In this document: positions 37,401 to 51,856 of the stretch, piece by piece
Numbering within the stretch: position 1 is the stretch's first letter
How the letters are laid out: every line of letters begins with the position of its first letter
Source of the DNA: Cranoglanis bouderius
Taxonomy: Eukaryota; Chordata; Actinopteri; Siluriformes; Cranoglanididae
NCBI GenBank assembly: GCA_023630585.1
Contig: CM042544.1
Span: forward strand, 24,838,256-24,902,255
Reading direction: 5' to 3'
DNA: 64,000 nt
Program-made: the position numbers and the translations under genes
The notes under the pieces: generated by a model
Database searches by the model: none
The model's input: only the letters and a program-made list of their open reading frames with translations
Told to the model about the DNA's origin: nothing

Positions 37401-39256
37401 CTTGGAAGGTCTGTCAGGCACCCCATTTGAGCCCTTAGAGTCAGCTTCAGAGAAGCTTCTGACCCTAAAGGTAGCCCTTTTGGCTGGCCCTGACATCTCT
37501 GTTGCCCCTGGCCTCCCTATAGCCTAGGCTGGATTATTCCTAAGTGCCCAGCCGGTAGTGTTGCAGGCTTTCTCCCCTCCTCTGTTACACTGAAACGAGA
37601 AAGATTGCACCTACTGTGTCCAGTGAGGGCGCTTTGTACTTATGACCACGACTCCGGCCAGTGACATAAGTTGGAGCAGTTGCTGGTATGGTAAATGGTC
37701 TGCACTTATATAGTGCACTATAGCTGCACTTTTAACCTTTTGCAGTTCACAAAGCACTTTACACTGGGTTTCATTCACCCATTCACGCACACACTCACAC
37801 ACCAATGACAGCAGAGCTACTGTGCAAGGTGCTTGCCTGCCTTCAGGAGCAACTTGGGGTTCAGTGCCTTGCCCAAGGACACTTCAACACATGGAGTCAT
37901 GTGGGTCGGGAATTGAACCGCCAACCCTACGATTAGTGGACAACCCATTCTACCACTTGAGCCACAGCCACCCTAATGGGGTATGCTTGGCAATGAAAGT
38001 AGAGGTGATGCTGTGTCAAAGCATGGATAGTGGAAGCTATCTCTATTGCTTATGAGGCACACGGTCTCACTACACCTCTGGGCATAGGGGCTCATTCCAC
38101 TAGGGGGGGTCGCCTCCTCAAAGGCTGTATCTGGGGTACCCTTATAGGATGTCTGTGCTGTGGCAGGGTGGTCTATGCCACACACATTCACTCGCTATTA
38201 CAGTTTGGCCTTATTGGCCAGCTTGTATATGGTTCTCGGAGATAATATCTCTGCTAGACATCACTCCCTGGGAGATTCCCATTTGCAGGGATATATTGCC
38301 TCAAGCCAGAGGGTTGATTTATAATCCTTGGCTGGAACTATGGAAACTGTGAGTCTGGCCCCTGAGGAGCACCAGCTCATAGATTCCGGTCTCTCTACCG
38401 AGGTTGTAGAGATGTTATATTGATTGAGATGTTATATTCCCATGTTAAACGCTAGGAACGTCAGTGAGACCCAGTAAACTGCGCAATGGCTACAGTCCTG
38501 GAGTTCTTACAGGAATGTTTCTCAGCAAGGTTGGCTCCTTCTATGATTAGGGTCTATGTAGCCATCATTTCAGCCAACCACACCCTTATTGATGGAGCCT
38601 CTGTGACAGGCCATACCCTCAGTATGACGAAGTGGGTATACTCGTTCCCACAGCGTGAAGCTCACGCAATGTTGAGCTCCATTTGAAAGCGTAGCTTTGT
38701 CACATTAGGGCATGCCTGTGTATCGTGTCTTTGTTTCAGATAATAGAGGCTGGTTTACAGGTGCCGTTTTTTTAGAGTCATGCGACGCGCGAAATGCCAC
38801 GTCACCTGGCCACGGCAGGCGTGATTTTACACAGACTTCAGATACCGGTCACGCCCGAGGGGACTTCCCACATCGTGAAGCTCACGCAACGTCTCATTCC
38901 CTTCTCAGGGAACAGGTTTACATGCGTAACCCAGACGTTTAATTCAAGTTCAAACAATTAAAAAGTAATATCACCAAACACTAACAAAGAACCATTGGCC
39001 CACTGAAAACTGATGTCTTAAATAAAAACTGAACTAAATTTGTTTCTTACCTATTATTCTGAAATGACCTCTTATGGAAATAAAGTAACTACCCTAAGAG
39101 ACTTAACACAGAAAATGTACAGTAACATGAATTGTGTGGCGTTACGAAAACTTGAATTTGACTGTCACGAAGTGTGTGTAAACTTTTGGCCTCAACAGTA
39201 CATAAATATGACACCATTAATTAATTCATATTATGGTCCCTTTAAAGTCCACAGAA

Positions 39257-39291
<35 letters not shown>

Positions 39292-42200
39292 GAGGAGGAA
39301 AAAACAGCATCTTAAGAGAACACCCTGCTTATCTCAAGATCCAAAATTTATATGAATGGAATTACTAATAAAACTTACTTAAAGTGAGCTGTAGTTATAG
39401 GAGATGAATGGTCGGCCAGCTTATCCTTGGGCATGCATTGTTTGCACAAGACCTCATTGAATTAACAAAAGCATGGGCATTTATTATTTTGACAACTCAA
39501 AATAGCAGGAAGCAGGATAAGTTAGCATACATCCTGCACACACATTACGGTTTCATAACCTTGATTTGGTATCTCTGCCTTAATTTGTGCTGACAAAGAC
39601 ACATTGGCACACAATATAGAGAAAAAAGCAACATAATATTATGTGCTAGATCAAATACTATTTTATAGCTACTGAAATATGAGGGCATAAGCCATATTGT
39701 TGAAATAATCCAAATCTGATGTGATTAATTTAATAATTACAATTAGAACTATTCTTGCAACAATATACTGGCAATATACAGTACTAGACTCATATTAGAT
39801 GTTTATTTCAATGCTTGGTATCTTCTCATTCATATATAATTGTATTAATCTTTTTTATTCTTAAAGTTCTTAAAGTGTCAGCAAAGAAGAAAAAAATATT
39901 ACCAACTCTGAATGCAGCCCACAATTAGCATCTGTTACCATTAACTGGGTTTTAAAATTTATTTATTGAAAAGGATTAGGGAAGCGCAATAATTATCTGA
40001 CATCTTTGTCAGTGTGTATTGTATTGTATAGAATCTGTCCGTTATCCAATAACATTCAGGCAGGTGGACTGGCTACACATGTGAATTCCGCGTGCTAGGC
40101 AGCCATCCCATCCCGGGTGATTTCTTTCCAGGTTTCTGATGTTGAATGCCAATGACCAACCTTTCCCAATAAATCAACCTCCTCTTTGTTTGTCATGTTT
40201 TATGATTCAGATATGTAGTTAATTAATGTATTGAATGCATAGAAATAACATCCACTGTTGTTCGGCAAATTGTGCTCTCTTTTAGTGGTGTTTTATGAGA
40301 ACCAATTTTATTTTGGGTCATTTTTTTCTTGTTAAATAACAATCTGCATTACAGTATAATGGTACATAAAACTTCATTACTACCTTGTCTAATTTTCTAT
40401 ACATTTCAGAAAGAATAAAGAACAATCTATGTCTTAACGTAATACTTTAACCTTTAACAGTAAAGCAAATTGGCCTGTTTAAACAACTGCACAAGTTAGT
40501 GGATCATAAAATAAATTGGATTATGGTATCCAGCACTGTTACTTACTGTCTTTGTTAACAGCAAGCAGAGCTGAGGTCTGAAATGCTGTTGTTGGCAATG
40601 AGGTGTGTAAATATGGCTTAGGTATTGCTGTTTAAAATAACAAATGCATTTACCAAGATACTTGGAATTTGTCTTTATTCATGTTCCAGCTATATGTGAG
40701 CATTTCTTGAACATTGATAGTGTGAGTAATGTGTTAGGTTATGTAGACAGAGTATTTAGGAAGACAGTTTGTTTACATGCAGTGTTACAGACACTGTAAT
40801 CGATTGTGAAATCTAATCTAAAAACAGCTCTATAATTTAACAACTGATCATTCTTTCATTTAGTTTGTAGTTAAGCACATTTAAAGCCCTGGATGCACTA
40901 ATCAAAGGGAATGAATTTTAAATAAAATAAAATTAGCATCATTGAGTTGAATATGAAGTACTGTACATACAAGATATGTAACTTCTATGTACAGCCGTGG
41001 CCAAAAGTTTTGAGAATGACACAAATATTAATTTTCACAAAGTCTACTGCTTCAGTGTTTTTAGATCTTTTTGTCAGATGTTACTGTTACTGAAGTATAA
41101 TCACAAGCATTTCATAAGTGTCAATGGCTTTTATTGACAATTACATGAAGTCTATGCAAAGAGTCAATATTTGCAGTGTTGACCCTTCTTTTTGAAGACC
41201 TCTGCAATTCGCCCTGGCATGCTGTCAATCAACTTCTGGGCCACATCCTGACTGATGGCAGCCCATTCTTGCATAATCAATGCTTGGAGTTTGTCAGAGT
41301 TTGTGGGTTTTTGAGGATTGACCACAAATTCTCAATGGGATTAAGGTCTGGGGAGTTTCCTGGCCATGGACCCAAAATGTCGATGTTTTGTTCCCCGAGC
41401 CACTTCGTTATCACTTTTGCCTTGTGGCAAGGTGCCCCATCATGCTGGAAAAGGCATTGTTCATCACCAAACTGTTCTTGGATGTTTGGGAGAAGTTGCT
41501 CTCTGAGGATGTTTTTGTACCATTCTTTATTCATGACTGTGTTCTTAGGCAAAATTGTGAGTGAGCCCACTCCCTTGGCTGAGAAGCAACCCCACACATG
41601 AGTGGTCTCAGGATGCTTTACTGTTGGCATGACACAGGACTGATGGTAGCGCTCACCTTTTCTTCTCCGGACAAGCTTTTTTCCAGATGCCCAAACAATC
41701 GGAAAGGGGATCATCAGAGAAAATGACATTACCCCAGTCCTGAGCAGTCCAATCCCTGTACTTTTTGCAGAAAAGCAGTCTGTCCCTGATGTTTTTCCTG
41801 GAGAGAAGTGGCTTCTCTGCTGCCCTTCTTGACACCAGGCCATCCTCCAAAAGTCTTCACCTTACTGTGCGTGCAGACGCACTCACACCTGCCTGCTGCC
41901 ATTCCTGAGCAAGCTCTGCACTGGTGGTGCCCCGATCCCGCAGCTGAATCAACTTTAGGAGACGGTCCTGGCGCTTGCTGGACTTTCTTGGGCGCCCTGA
42001 AGCCTTCTTCACAACAGTTGAACCTCTCTCCTTGAAGGTCTTGATGATCCGATAAATGGTTGATTTAGGTGCAATCTTACTAGCAGCAATATCCTTGCCT
42101 GTGAATCCCTTTTAGTGCAAAGCAATGATGGCTGCACGTGTTTCCTTGCAGGTAACCATAGTTAACAGAGGAAGAACAATAATTTCAAGCACCACCCTCC

Positions 42201-45200
42201 TTTTAAAGCTTCCAGTCTGTTATTCTAACTCAATCAGCATGACAGTGATCTCCAGCCTTGTCCTCGTTAACACTCTCACCTGTGTTAACGAGAGAATCAC
42301 TGACATGATGTCAGCTGGTCCTTTTGTGGAAGGGCTGAAATGGAGTGGACATGTTTTTTTGGGATTAAGTTCATTTTCATGGCAAAGAGGGACTTTGAAA
42401 TTAATTGCAATTCATCTGATCACTCTTCATAACATTCTGGAGTATATGCAAATTGCCATCATAAAAACTGAAGCAGTAGACTTTGTGAAAATTAATATTT
42501 GTGTCATTCTCAAAACTTTTGGCCACAGCTGTACAAATTAAATCCTCTGAAAACAATGTTAGTAATCTTTGTAGCTATTAATCTCAGTATCAGTTTTCAA
42601 GTCTTTTGATTTTTTTCTTAGGTCTCTCCAGAGTCTAAAAGCCATACAGGTATTCACTGTCATTTTACCTCATTTGATTTTCCCTCATTCTTGGTCCAAT
42701 TTCTTTCTGTTTCACTGCAGTCTTGAATTTCTGTGGAATTAGAACATTTGGTTCAACTTCAGCATTTTATTCAGTTGTTTCTATTAAAGATATATCAGTT
42801 ACTAAATGATTGTAGGCTTAGCTCATGTTCCATCAAGCTGGTTCTTAATTTCCTGTTTCCTCCTTTCAAAGAAGTTTTCTGATTGGTTAATATAGCAGGT
42901 AATATACAGTGCCTATAGAAAATCATCATACCCCTTTGAAAGAGTCACTTTTTTGTCTTACAGCCTGAAATCAAAACCCATTAAAAATATATTTTTTGTT
43001 CCAGCTTTATTTACAAATTCTGCCTTACAACATTCAAGTAACGTAAAAAGGCAACAGTTTGGAAACGTAAAAAAAAAGAAAACTAGACTAAGAGAGTTGG
43101 AAAAGCGATCAGTGCCATAAATTAATACTTCGTAGAACCTTTTGCTTTAATTACAGCCATCAGTCTGTTTGGCTATGTCTCTATTAGCTTTGCACACCTA
43201 GAGTGGGGAATATTTGCCCATTCTTCCTTGCAGAATTGTTCGAGTTCAGTCATATTTCGTGGTGAGCAGCAATTGACTGCTGTCTTCATGTCCATCCACA
43301 GATTTTCAATTGGATTTAGGTCAGGGCTCTGACTTGGAAACTCAAGGACATTCATCTTCCTATACTTAAGCCACTGTGTAGTTTTGCTGCCGGTGTGTTT
43401 AGGGTCGTTGTCCTGCTGGAAGATGAACCACCTGCCCATCTTCAGCTGTCTAGCAGAGGGCCTAGACAAAGAATTTGGGTGTACTTGGCAGCATCCATTT
43501 TCCCTTCAATCCTGACCAACTGCCCAGTCCCCGCTGAAGAGAAACACCCACACAACATAATGTTGCCACCACTATGCTTCACAGTAGGTATGGTGTGTTA
43601 TGGGTGGTGTACTGTGTTTGGTTTTTGGCTTGCAGTTCAGTCCAAAAAGTTCAATCTTGGTCTCATCTGACCATAAAACCTTTTTCCACATGGCATTAGA
43701 ATCTTCCAAGTGATTTTTTGCAAAGCTTTTTCAGAAGAGGTTTCTTTCTTGCCACCCTGCCATACAGGCCAGCTTTGTGTAAAGCTTGTGAGATGCACAG
43801 CACAGACCTTAATAATGCTCTGAATGGTACTCAGAGGGATAGTTAAAGCCTTTGAAATCTTTTTGTATCCTTCTCCTAACTTTCCACAACTTTGTCCCAG
43901 AGCAATTTCCAACCATGGTGTATTCTTTGTGTTTGCCATGCACTACTAGGAATGGCATCATCATGGAACAGCCGGTTTTCTTATGACGTAATCAAAATCA
44001 CTGCAATTGATGTCAGGTGGGGGGGAAATTAGCATGGTATGTGATCTGGGAAGTGACTGGTTGTACATGAGAAAGTTTATAATGCTTACTCTAAGGGGCT
44101 GATCACTTATCCAAACCAGGTATTTCACTAATTAAATTTTAATAATTATTCAATTTATTTATTTATTTTTAAATGTTATTTCCACTTAGATGCCGAGGGT
44201 TATAATGTGTAAATACGTCTTGCAAAAGTTAGATTTAATTTATTTTAATTTCCTGGGTGTAATGTGACAAAAGGTAAGGATTTTAACAGGGTATGATGAT
44301 TTTCTATAGGCACTGTAACTGTTGGCTAGCGAGTGGCACAACCGAAAAGCTTCCGCCCTATTCAAATTCAAATCCCAATGATGATACAGCTATCCATGGC
44401 CAAGAGACCAAGAGAGCATACAGTAATTAGCCAAGCTATCTAGGTGGGATGGACGTTATTGGTCTCTCCTCTATCAATCAGAGTGTCATTAACCAAACTT
44501 GGTCATCTGTGAGCCATACAGTTGCAATCAAAATTATTCAACCCCCATTGTAAACACTCCATTGCAACATCTCATTGCGAGCACCATACAGTACTGTGCT
44601 CACTGAAACCTCAGTGCCTGTTGCCACCAAGTCTTGCTGCAGGTCTTTTCCAGTCACTCAACGGTTTTGGCAAAGAACCAAATCAGGATACATAAATACT
44701 GTACATATCCAAACTGTGCTGTAATGTCTAATTGTGTATTACAAAACACAGAACAGTCCAACTTTTTTTTTTTAAGAGAATGTATTTTTATTTATCAGGA
44801 TATTTTTAGCTATCAGGATTCAAAGACAATTCAGCTGAAGTGGTCTTTTAAAAAATGCTTTAATATTAGCTGTGTCTATAGACACTTTTCAGCTATAAAA
44901 TTCCATGGTATTTTCTTCAATACCAAAATTAAATAATATCAACAGAGCAAAATAAGTCTAGAATATATAAGCCTTAACTTGGGAAGTAATCCCTTTTAAT
45001 TGAATATTAGCCTGCATTTTATCTCATACTGGAATTAGAAGTTTCCTAGGTGGAGAGTTTGCTCTATGCTGGCATTAGTGGGAAAGAGCTGAGGGACCCT
45101 CCTGCTTTTTGTAAGTAAGTTTAACTCCAGTGGATAATCCCATATAATGAGTTGACGTTTAATTGCTACCACTATGCACTCATGAGAGGCTTGAATGTAC

Positions 45201-48200
45201 GAGCACAATTCATTAGACTTTACGTGTGCTGTAACTAACGTGTGTCAAATCAAAATATCTCAGACAGACAGCACTATTTGGCCTTTATGGCATCAGTTAT
45301 AATACGTCTGTGTGACTTTGAATGAATATAGCTCAACTCTTGGCTTGCTGAATATAAGCAGTGTCAGAGACGGCATGTGCTCTGTTGATCCAGGAAGGTG
45401 AAGAGCAGCGCTGCAGCTACAAGTGTGTAGGCAGGGATAAATGTTGACAGCCACAGGCCCATCCACACTAATGATTTGTTCAAGAGTAGCTCCACAATAT
45501 GTACAGCTTCTGTTTCTTGCTGAAGGGGAGTGCTTCTCAAAACGTACTTTATTTGTTCAGATATTTATGCTGACAGCAGTAGGATTGCTCATGGCAGAAA
45601 TTTGTATGCGGAGTAAACCATTCCTGTTAGTCCTGTTACTGAATGTGTCTGTGTGTTTTAATTAGCTGTAAACATTCCCAAGTACAACTTCAGACAAACA
45701 TTGCAGACAAAACACATCTAGTTAATTTGAATAAACCAGATTTTTTGAATTTTTGGTCTGTTAGTACTGAAATTCTTTGAATTGAGTAAGACGTGTAGAT
45801 ATAGCCACATAAAAATATTGTCTGTTTCTGCTTCAAATATGTGAATACGTATGCCTGTGCATTATTTCTGTATTTAGACCTCCCTGTCAGTCAAATCTCT
45901 AACTGTACTAAATTGCATTAAAATGGATTTGAAATAATTGCAAAAGACAGAGTTGATACAAAAAATATGGTAGTGTGTAGATTGATGTGCTGAATAAACA
46001 CATCAGTCTACACAATACCAAACTATTAAGAGCAACATCTAAATTTAAAATGAGTAAACTGGTGCTCCCTGAGGCAAAAGATAGAGCTCCTCAGTGTGAG
46101 AAGGTTTTTTTTTTTTTTTACACAGAAAGCACTAGTTAAGAGGTAAATAAAATTTCATTAGCAGCTGTAGCACTGCCAGTGGCACCAAAAACTCTCCCTG
46201 TTTATACACATTGTTTCAAATCACAGACTTTATCTGCATTACATCAAACATATATAAATAACTGTGATTGACCCATTTCAGCCACTCAACATTACACGCT
46301 CATATCTCCTCAACCCACAACCTCGTCACATGACCTCCAGCTCTTATTCCCGCACACCTGAAAGTCAACTGATTACTAATGATGCTCACCTGTTAGCAGT
46401 CACACTACTCACTTTAAATAACCTGGACTCTCAGTGCAACTTTTTAAAGATAAGTCCAAGCTGCTCTTATCTGCTTGTTTTGAGTTGTGTTTTTGAGCGT
46501 AGATAGCTTCATGTTACAGTTACAGTTTCACATTTATTTTTACAGCATTTGTCAGATGCTTTTATCCAGAGCAAATTGCAGTGTAATTCTCATACTACTA
46601 TAAGTAGGTCAGGGTCTGAGAATACTATCAAGCAAAAATCCCATAGTACAGTGATGTGGTACAGGAACAAAAACAGTACAAGCTGGTGGGTTTTTTAGGT
46701 TCATTTAATGCCATGACATACCTGACCTTTAGCCTACCTAATGTTTCTGAGTATTGCCTCACACTTTAAAGTCTGCTACGTTGGATTTAATAAAACCAGA
46801 AAGTGCTTGCCTCCACCTGTCTGCTTCATGACAATGGGGCTACATCCAAAACCACATACAATTTTTCTAAATAGTAGACTACATACTTTATAAAGCAACA
46901 GCTGGTGGTGTAATTTTGTCACATACTAATTAGATAACTAGTATGCAAATTTAGATGTGTGCTAGTAATAACAGCATGAGGAAATGAGCCAATCCTGCTA
47001 TAAAGTGGCAAATAAATCTCATCAATTGTACTTCAAATGCAAACCTCCATAGTCTCTTGCTTTTTGTTGGTCCTCCAACTGCTCTTCCAACTCCTCACAT
47101 GCACAGCACATCTCATTTCTCTCAAGACAGCTTACAGATCAGTATGAATGCAAGCAGTTGAATAAGTGTCTGGTTTAGGACAATAAATATTCAGCAAGTT
47201 TATGTTAGGTTTGAAACTGCAGGTTACGAAAGACAGAGTTCATAGAAGATGTCTGCTTGGATTGCTGTGTAAAAGTTAGCAAGCTAATAAACATTAACAT
47301 TTCAGTTAATGTTGCCCCTTATGTAGAGGGGTGGAAATGTACTTAAGTGAAAGCATAGTTAATGTGTCAAAATCATACTTAATTAAAATTTTTAGATATC
47401 TAGCCAAAAATATACTCAAGTAAAAGTAAAACAATTTGCTACCTTTAAATATACTCAAGTATTAAAAAATAAATAAATATTTTTACTTGAGTAAATTAAG
47501 TAGTCATGTTTTTATAACTAATCTAAAACTTTTGTGTTAGAGTCGCCCTTTCGGCGCGCCTCGCAAAAAGCTAGCGAGTAGCGCGTTTCCGCATTCCCCT
47601 CCCTGCGCTGCTGCTGAGGACAGCCAGCAGCGCATTTCTGCAACTCATTCATAGACTTTTGTTTTGTTTACCTTCACCATGTGCTCCTTTGTTTTGATTT
47701 ACGTCATGTCTCTGCCTCTGTATGTTTATTGGTCCTTTGTTTTTGGTTCATGTCATGTCTCCGTCCCTGTTTGTTCATTGTTTATTGTGTCATTATGAGT
47801 TTCAGGTGTGTCTTGTTTTCATTCATGTATTTAAGGCCCGTCTTTTGTCCGCTTCGGCGCGGAGTATTAGATTAGAGAGATTTAACTACATTGTGTATGT
47901 ATGTTCTGTGCGTTTGCACTCTGCTCGCGTTTCATAGACCATACACCATAGTCTATCGGCCCTAGCCTCGATTTATGTATTATTTTGTGTGTGCATCACA
48001 TAAAAGAAGTGTATGTTCGTTGCGCTGCACTCACCTCACGTCTCCTGGACCGTGGACTCTTACCTCATTACTCGGGGGATTATCACCTCGCACTTTGTGG
48101 ATTTATGCCTATTCGTTTGTGGATTAATACCTTGCCTGTTTGGATTATTACCCTGTTTCTTTGGATTATTGCCTCGCTCAAGTTTGTGGATTATTGTTTG

Positions 48201-51200
48201 TTTGTTTTGACCCTGGCTTTGTGTTCCTTTTTTCCCTGTCCAAATACTTATGGTTACGCTATTAATAAACTGACTTTTCCCCAGCGCATGCATCCAGCTC
48301 CCTTGTGTCATCGGTAACAATATGCAACTGTGCTATTCTGCAAAATTAATAATCATAACAACAACAATAATAATAATAATAATTATTATTATTCTCTTTG
48401 GGTTTGCTGGTGATATGCGTGACTAATGCTATGTAGTTTGCCAACAAATTAATCAGATGTAAAACATCATGTAATTAGCCAATATTTAGCATTAGCTATT
48501 TGACTCTCTGCATAGCCAGTTACATTAACTACTACTGGAATTGATGCTAGACTAACCTAGAGTTAGCAAAGAAAACAGGCCAATTTAGTTAAATATAGCC
48601 ATTTAAAATGAGCAAATTAATGAAACTCGCAGATTAGTGATGGAGTTCATGCTCTCCTGGGAGGCAAAGGAGACACCTAAATTTATCATTGTATAAAAAG
48701 AATTTATTATACAATACTTTGCTCACTCCAGCATATCCTCAAGTGTGACCCTTCAGTCCTGTGGGTTGTCCATCTTCAACCCCACATGGACAGCTATAGC
48801 AATAACTAAATTGTGTAGCATGAATAGGTTACTGCACATGAGAAATTGGTATCATTCTTGCTATTTTTCTACATTTAAAAAATAACTAGATTGGATGCTG
48901 TAAACTAAAATGTAAATAAAACATTTATTTGATTGATGTATAGTGTAAAGTAATTGGCTGGATGAGTGAAGAAGAGACCTTTGAGTACTTTGGAGGTCTA
49001 ACTAAAAATTTAAGGAGTAAAAATGTTTTCAAACAGCTATTACATTTTACAGCATCTGCCAGTAGCCCTTATCCAGAGAAACTTACATTTATCTGATTTT
49101 TTATACAACTGAGCAGTTGAGGGTTAAGGGCCTTGCTCAAGGGCCCAGCAGTGGTAGCTGGGATTTGAACTCATGACCTTATGATTAGTAGTCCAATGTC
49201 TTAACCACTGAGCACTAAATATCCTCAAAATAGGTCCAATCATTCAAGTATTTTTCACTCCTGGCTTTAGGAATATTAATGCCTAGTGGGCAGTGTCAGT
49301 GAAAACTGAGTGTGAGTGTGAGAGGCAGAAAAAGGCACCCAACAACAATTTATTAAAACTATATAAGCATGATGTTTTTTTTAACTGACTTTCACTTGAG
49401 ACACCAAAAAAAATAACAACTTCTAGAATTTTAAGGCCATTTCATAGTCACTTCCAGAACTAATGACTGATTAGAGCTTGTGAGTTCATTTGTCAAGTGT
49501 TGCTTGACAAAATAACTGAGTCTGTTTACAAACATGAGAAAGCATTTTCATTTAGATTAATATTTAATATACAGTTGTCCTCAGTGTAAATTGACTTAGG
49601 ACAGGAAGGAACAGTTGTTAAAAATGCATTTGCATTCATCAAAGGAGTAGTATAGACAAATTGCAGAACAATCTTTCTTAAAGACAAACAAACAGTGTTA
49701 TCAATGTGTAATGGATGTATTGGTAATTTCTACCTTTGCCTTTTGTTCACAATTTTCTCTTCTGAAATTGAATTGGAAAGCAATTTCCTTTGCTTAGATT
49801 GCTCCTTCTCTGGTCATAATGAGTTTGCAGGGCCTGTCTCCTCATAGTGCCTCACCCTGACCTCATAGCATATAGGTGACATAGGCAATCAGCTAATGCC
49901 ATTGGATGAGCTCAGCAGGCCCCACTAATGCAGCACTGTGGGCTATTGGGAACATAAGAATTGCACAGGCAAGTGCAGTGCACTCAGGCTGCACAATTTT
50001 CATCTTCTGCAGGTGGGAAAGTGGAGTGCTTCAGGAGGCTTGAACATCACAGAGCTCCCTAAGAGGAATGGCATGAACATCACTGACTCACTCTCCAACC
50101 GCTCCCTGGTCATCACCACAATACTGGTAAGGTCACACAAGCACTGAAAGCAAATTCCCCACTATTTTCTCTCTCTCTCTTTCTGCTGATGGTTGAAATA
50201 ATCAAAAAGTAGACAGCAATAGCAGGTAGTAATCTACTGTATAATGATGACATATTCAACTAAACCAGTTAGATCTTTAAGTCCATGATGTCCTTTTCTG
50301 GCCAAAATGCATGTTTAAATTAGCTTTATATTGATAGTGTTGAAGTATTTCCTGTCTTAGATAGAAATTCCTCTCAGCTAGTGGGGGTACCAGAATTTTG
50401 AGTTTTGCACAAAGAAAACTGCCACAAAGGCCAAGAGTGACACGATTTAAAATAAACAGTTGCATTCCATTACACAGATGCTTTAGACCCTGTGTTTATG
50501 CTTCTCATTGAGAGGATAGCAGGTTTTGTCAAGCTGTCACTGAGATGCTGAACTAAATCAACATTTGTGGGCTTGATTTGGGCAGGCAAATGATTTAGCA
50601 ACAAAGATAAACACTGACATTAGTCCTGGATTAGATAGTAACACTTTAATCTGTGCTTTTCTGGAGCTGACTACAACAGTTCCCTGATCTGCACAAAGAA
50701 CAACTTTACCTCTTGACATTTTTCAGTTATTCATCTTAATTCAATTCAATTTTATTTGTATAGTATGTTTAACAATAGTCATTATCATAAAGCAGCGTTT
50801 ACTGAAATCCAGATATAGATTTAGATCCCTAATGAGCAAGCCAGAAGCAACAGTGCTAAGGAAAACTTTCAGAGACAACATAAAGAAGAAACCTTGTAGG
50901 AACCAGAATGAAAAGGAAAGCCATCCTCGTCTAGGTGACACTGGATAGTGGGATTATAAATCATTGCACTTCTACATCTGTATACTATAAAGTCACACAG
51001 TACTGCATTGGAAGTTTGAGCATTGTAGTCTTCATGATTACAGCAATAGTGGTAGGTACATTATCCTGGTGTAATTATTTACTGAAGAAAATTACTTTAA
51101 GAAAGTGAAAATGAGTCACTAGTGCATCTAGACGCATCAGGATGAATTAGATAGTTGAAGTGTGTTACTTAAGATTCCTACCTCCTGAGTACATGTTTTA

Positions 51201-51814
51201 TTTTTTTTTACTGTCCTTCTCTGACCAGCAATGCAAAATAGTCTGCTGTTCAGCGCTTCTCTATGCATTCAAAGCTACCTGTGCTCTCCCAGGCAAAGTG
51301 CAGTAGTCAAGCATTGTGTTGTGAGGCAATAGTTGGGTGTTACCAACTTGCACAACGGAGAGGGGGCTTTTAGTATTTTTATCTGATTTATTATGACAAA
51401 CTCACAATCGATTTGGAACATCAATAATGTTACAAAATAAATTACTTACATATTTCTGTTGATCATGGTATAAATATTCGGGGTTTGTAATGCCCCACTT
51501 GTGGTTCATGATGGCCAGGTTCTGATGATAGCCAGCACACAAATCCACATTGTAGCTGAAACCTAGCCAGCATAAGACATGTAGAGGCAAACATGACTGA
51601 TCATGTGGCAGGTCATAATGCTTTCATATCAAACCGGCTCACCAACACACAAATAAGACACCTGGCATTTTTCGTGTGAGACCTGGCACTTTGAAAGCAG
51701 ATTAAGATATTTGATGTGGTTTCCCTGCACACATTGTCTTCACTCCATTGGCTATAACTGTTTCTCTTCTCCCCATCCCTCCTTCTTGAGTAAACCCATG
51801 CAGACAGACAGACG

Positions 51815-51856
<42 letters not shown>

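Larger units (their letters stand above)
34218..38934 (+). mobile_element. DIRS-like tyrosine-recombinase retrotransposon, degenerate
   Basis: Inverted, non-identical terminal repeats of roughly 170-200 bases bound it: ACGTTGCGTGAGCTTCAC near 34240 and its complement GTGAAGCTCACGCAACGT near 38873. They share GAAGTCTGTGTAAAATCACG and GTGACGTGGCATTTC blocks. Inside, in DIRS order, are a Gag-like region (34527-34760), reverse transcriptase (35440-35955), RNase H (36458-37010) and tyrosine recombinase (37050-38240). It has no LTRs and no integrase. The frames contain stops, and a MITE and a SINE have inserted. Boundaries were placed from the interrupted Tc1 sequence, to within a few bases. Confidence 0.85.
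32996..39198 (+). mobile_element. Sleeping-Beauty-like Tc1 element, split by a DIRS insertion
   Basis: Left end CAGTTGAGGCCAAAAGCTTA after TA (32994-32995); right end TAAACTTTTGGCCTCAACAG before TA (39199-39200). The two ends are inverted repeats of one element now 6.2 kb apart. Its own sequence is 32996-34217 plus 38935-39198 (about 1.5 kb, normal Tc1 size); the rest is inserted DNA. It contains a T run (39259-39288) just outside its right end. It is in intron 8. Confidence 0.85.

Noticed and set aside
34218..38934. Reading this block as a DNA transposon because of its inverted ends
   Set aside because: It contains reverse transcriptase, RNase H and tyrosine recombinase motifs in DIRS order; inverted ends are normal for DIRS.
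47985..48320. 110- and 86-codon frames on opposite strands
   Set aside because: Products of the imperfect TTTGGATTATT repeats of the solo-LTR candidate.
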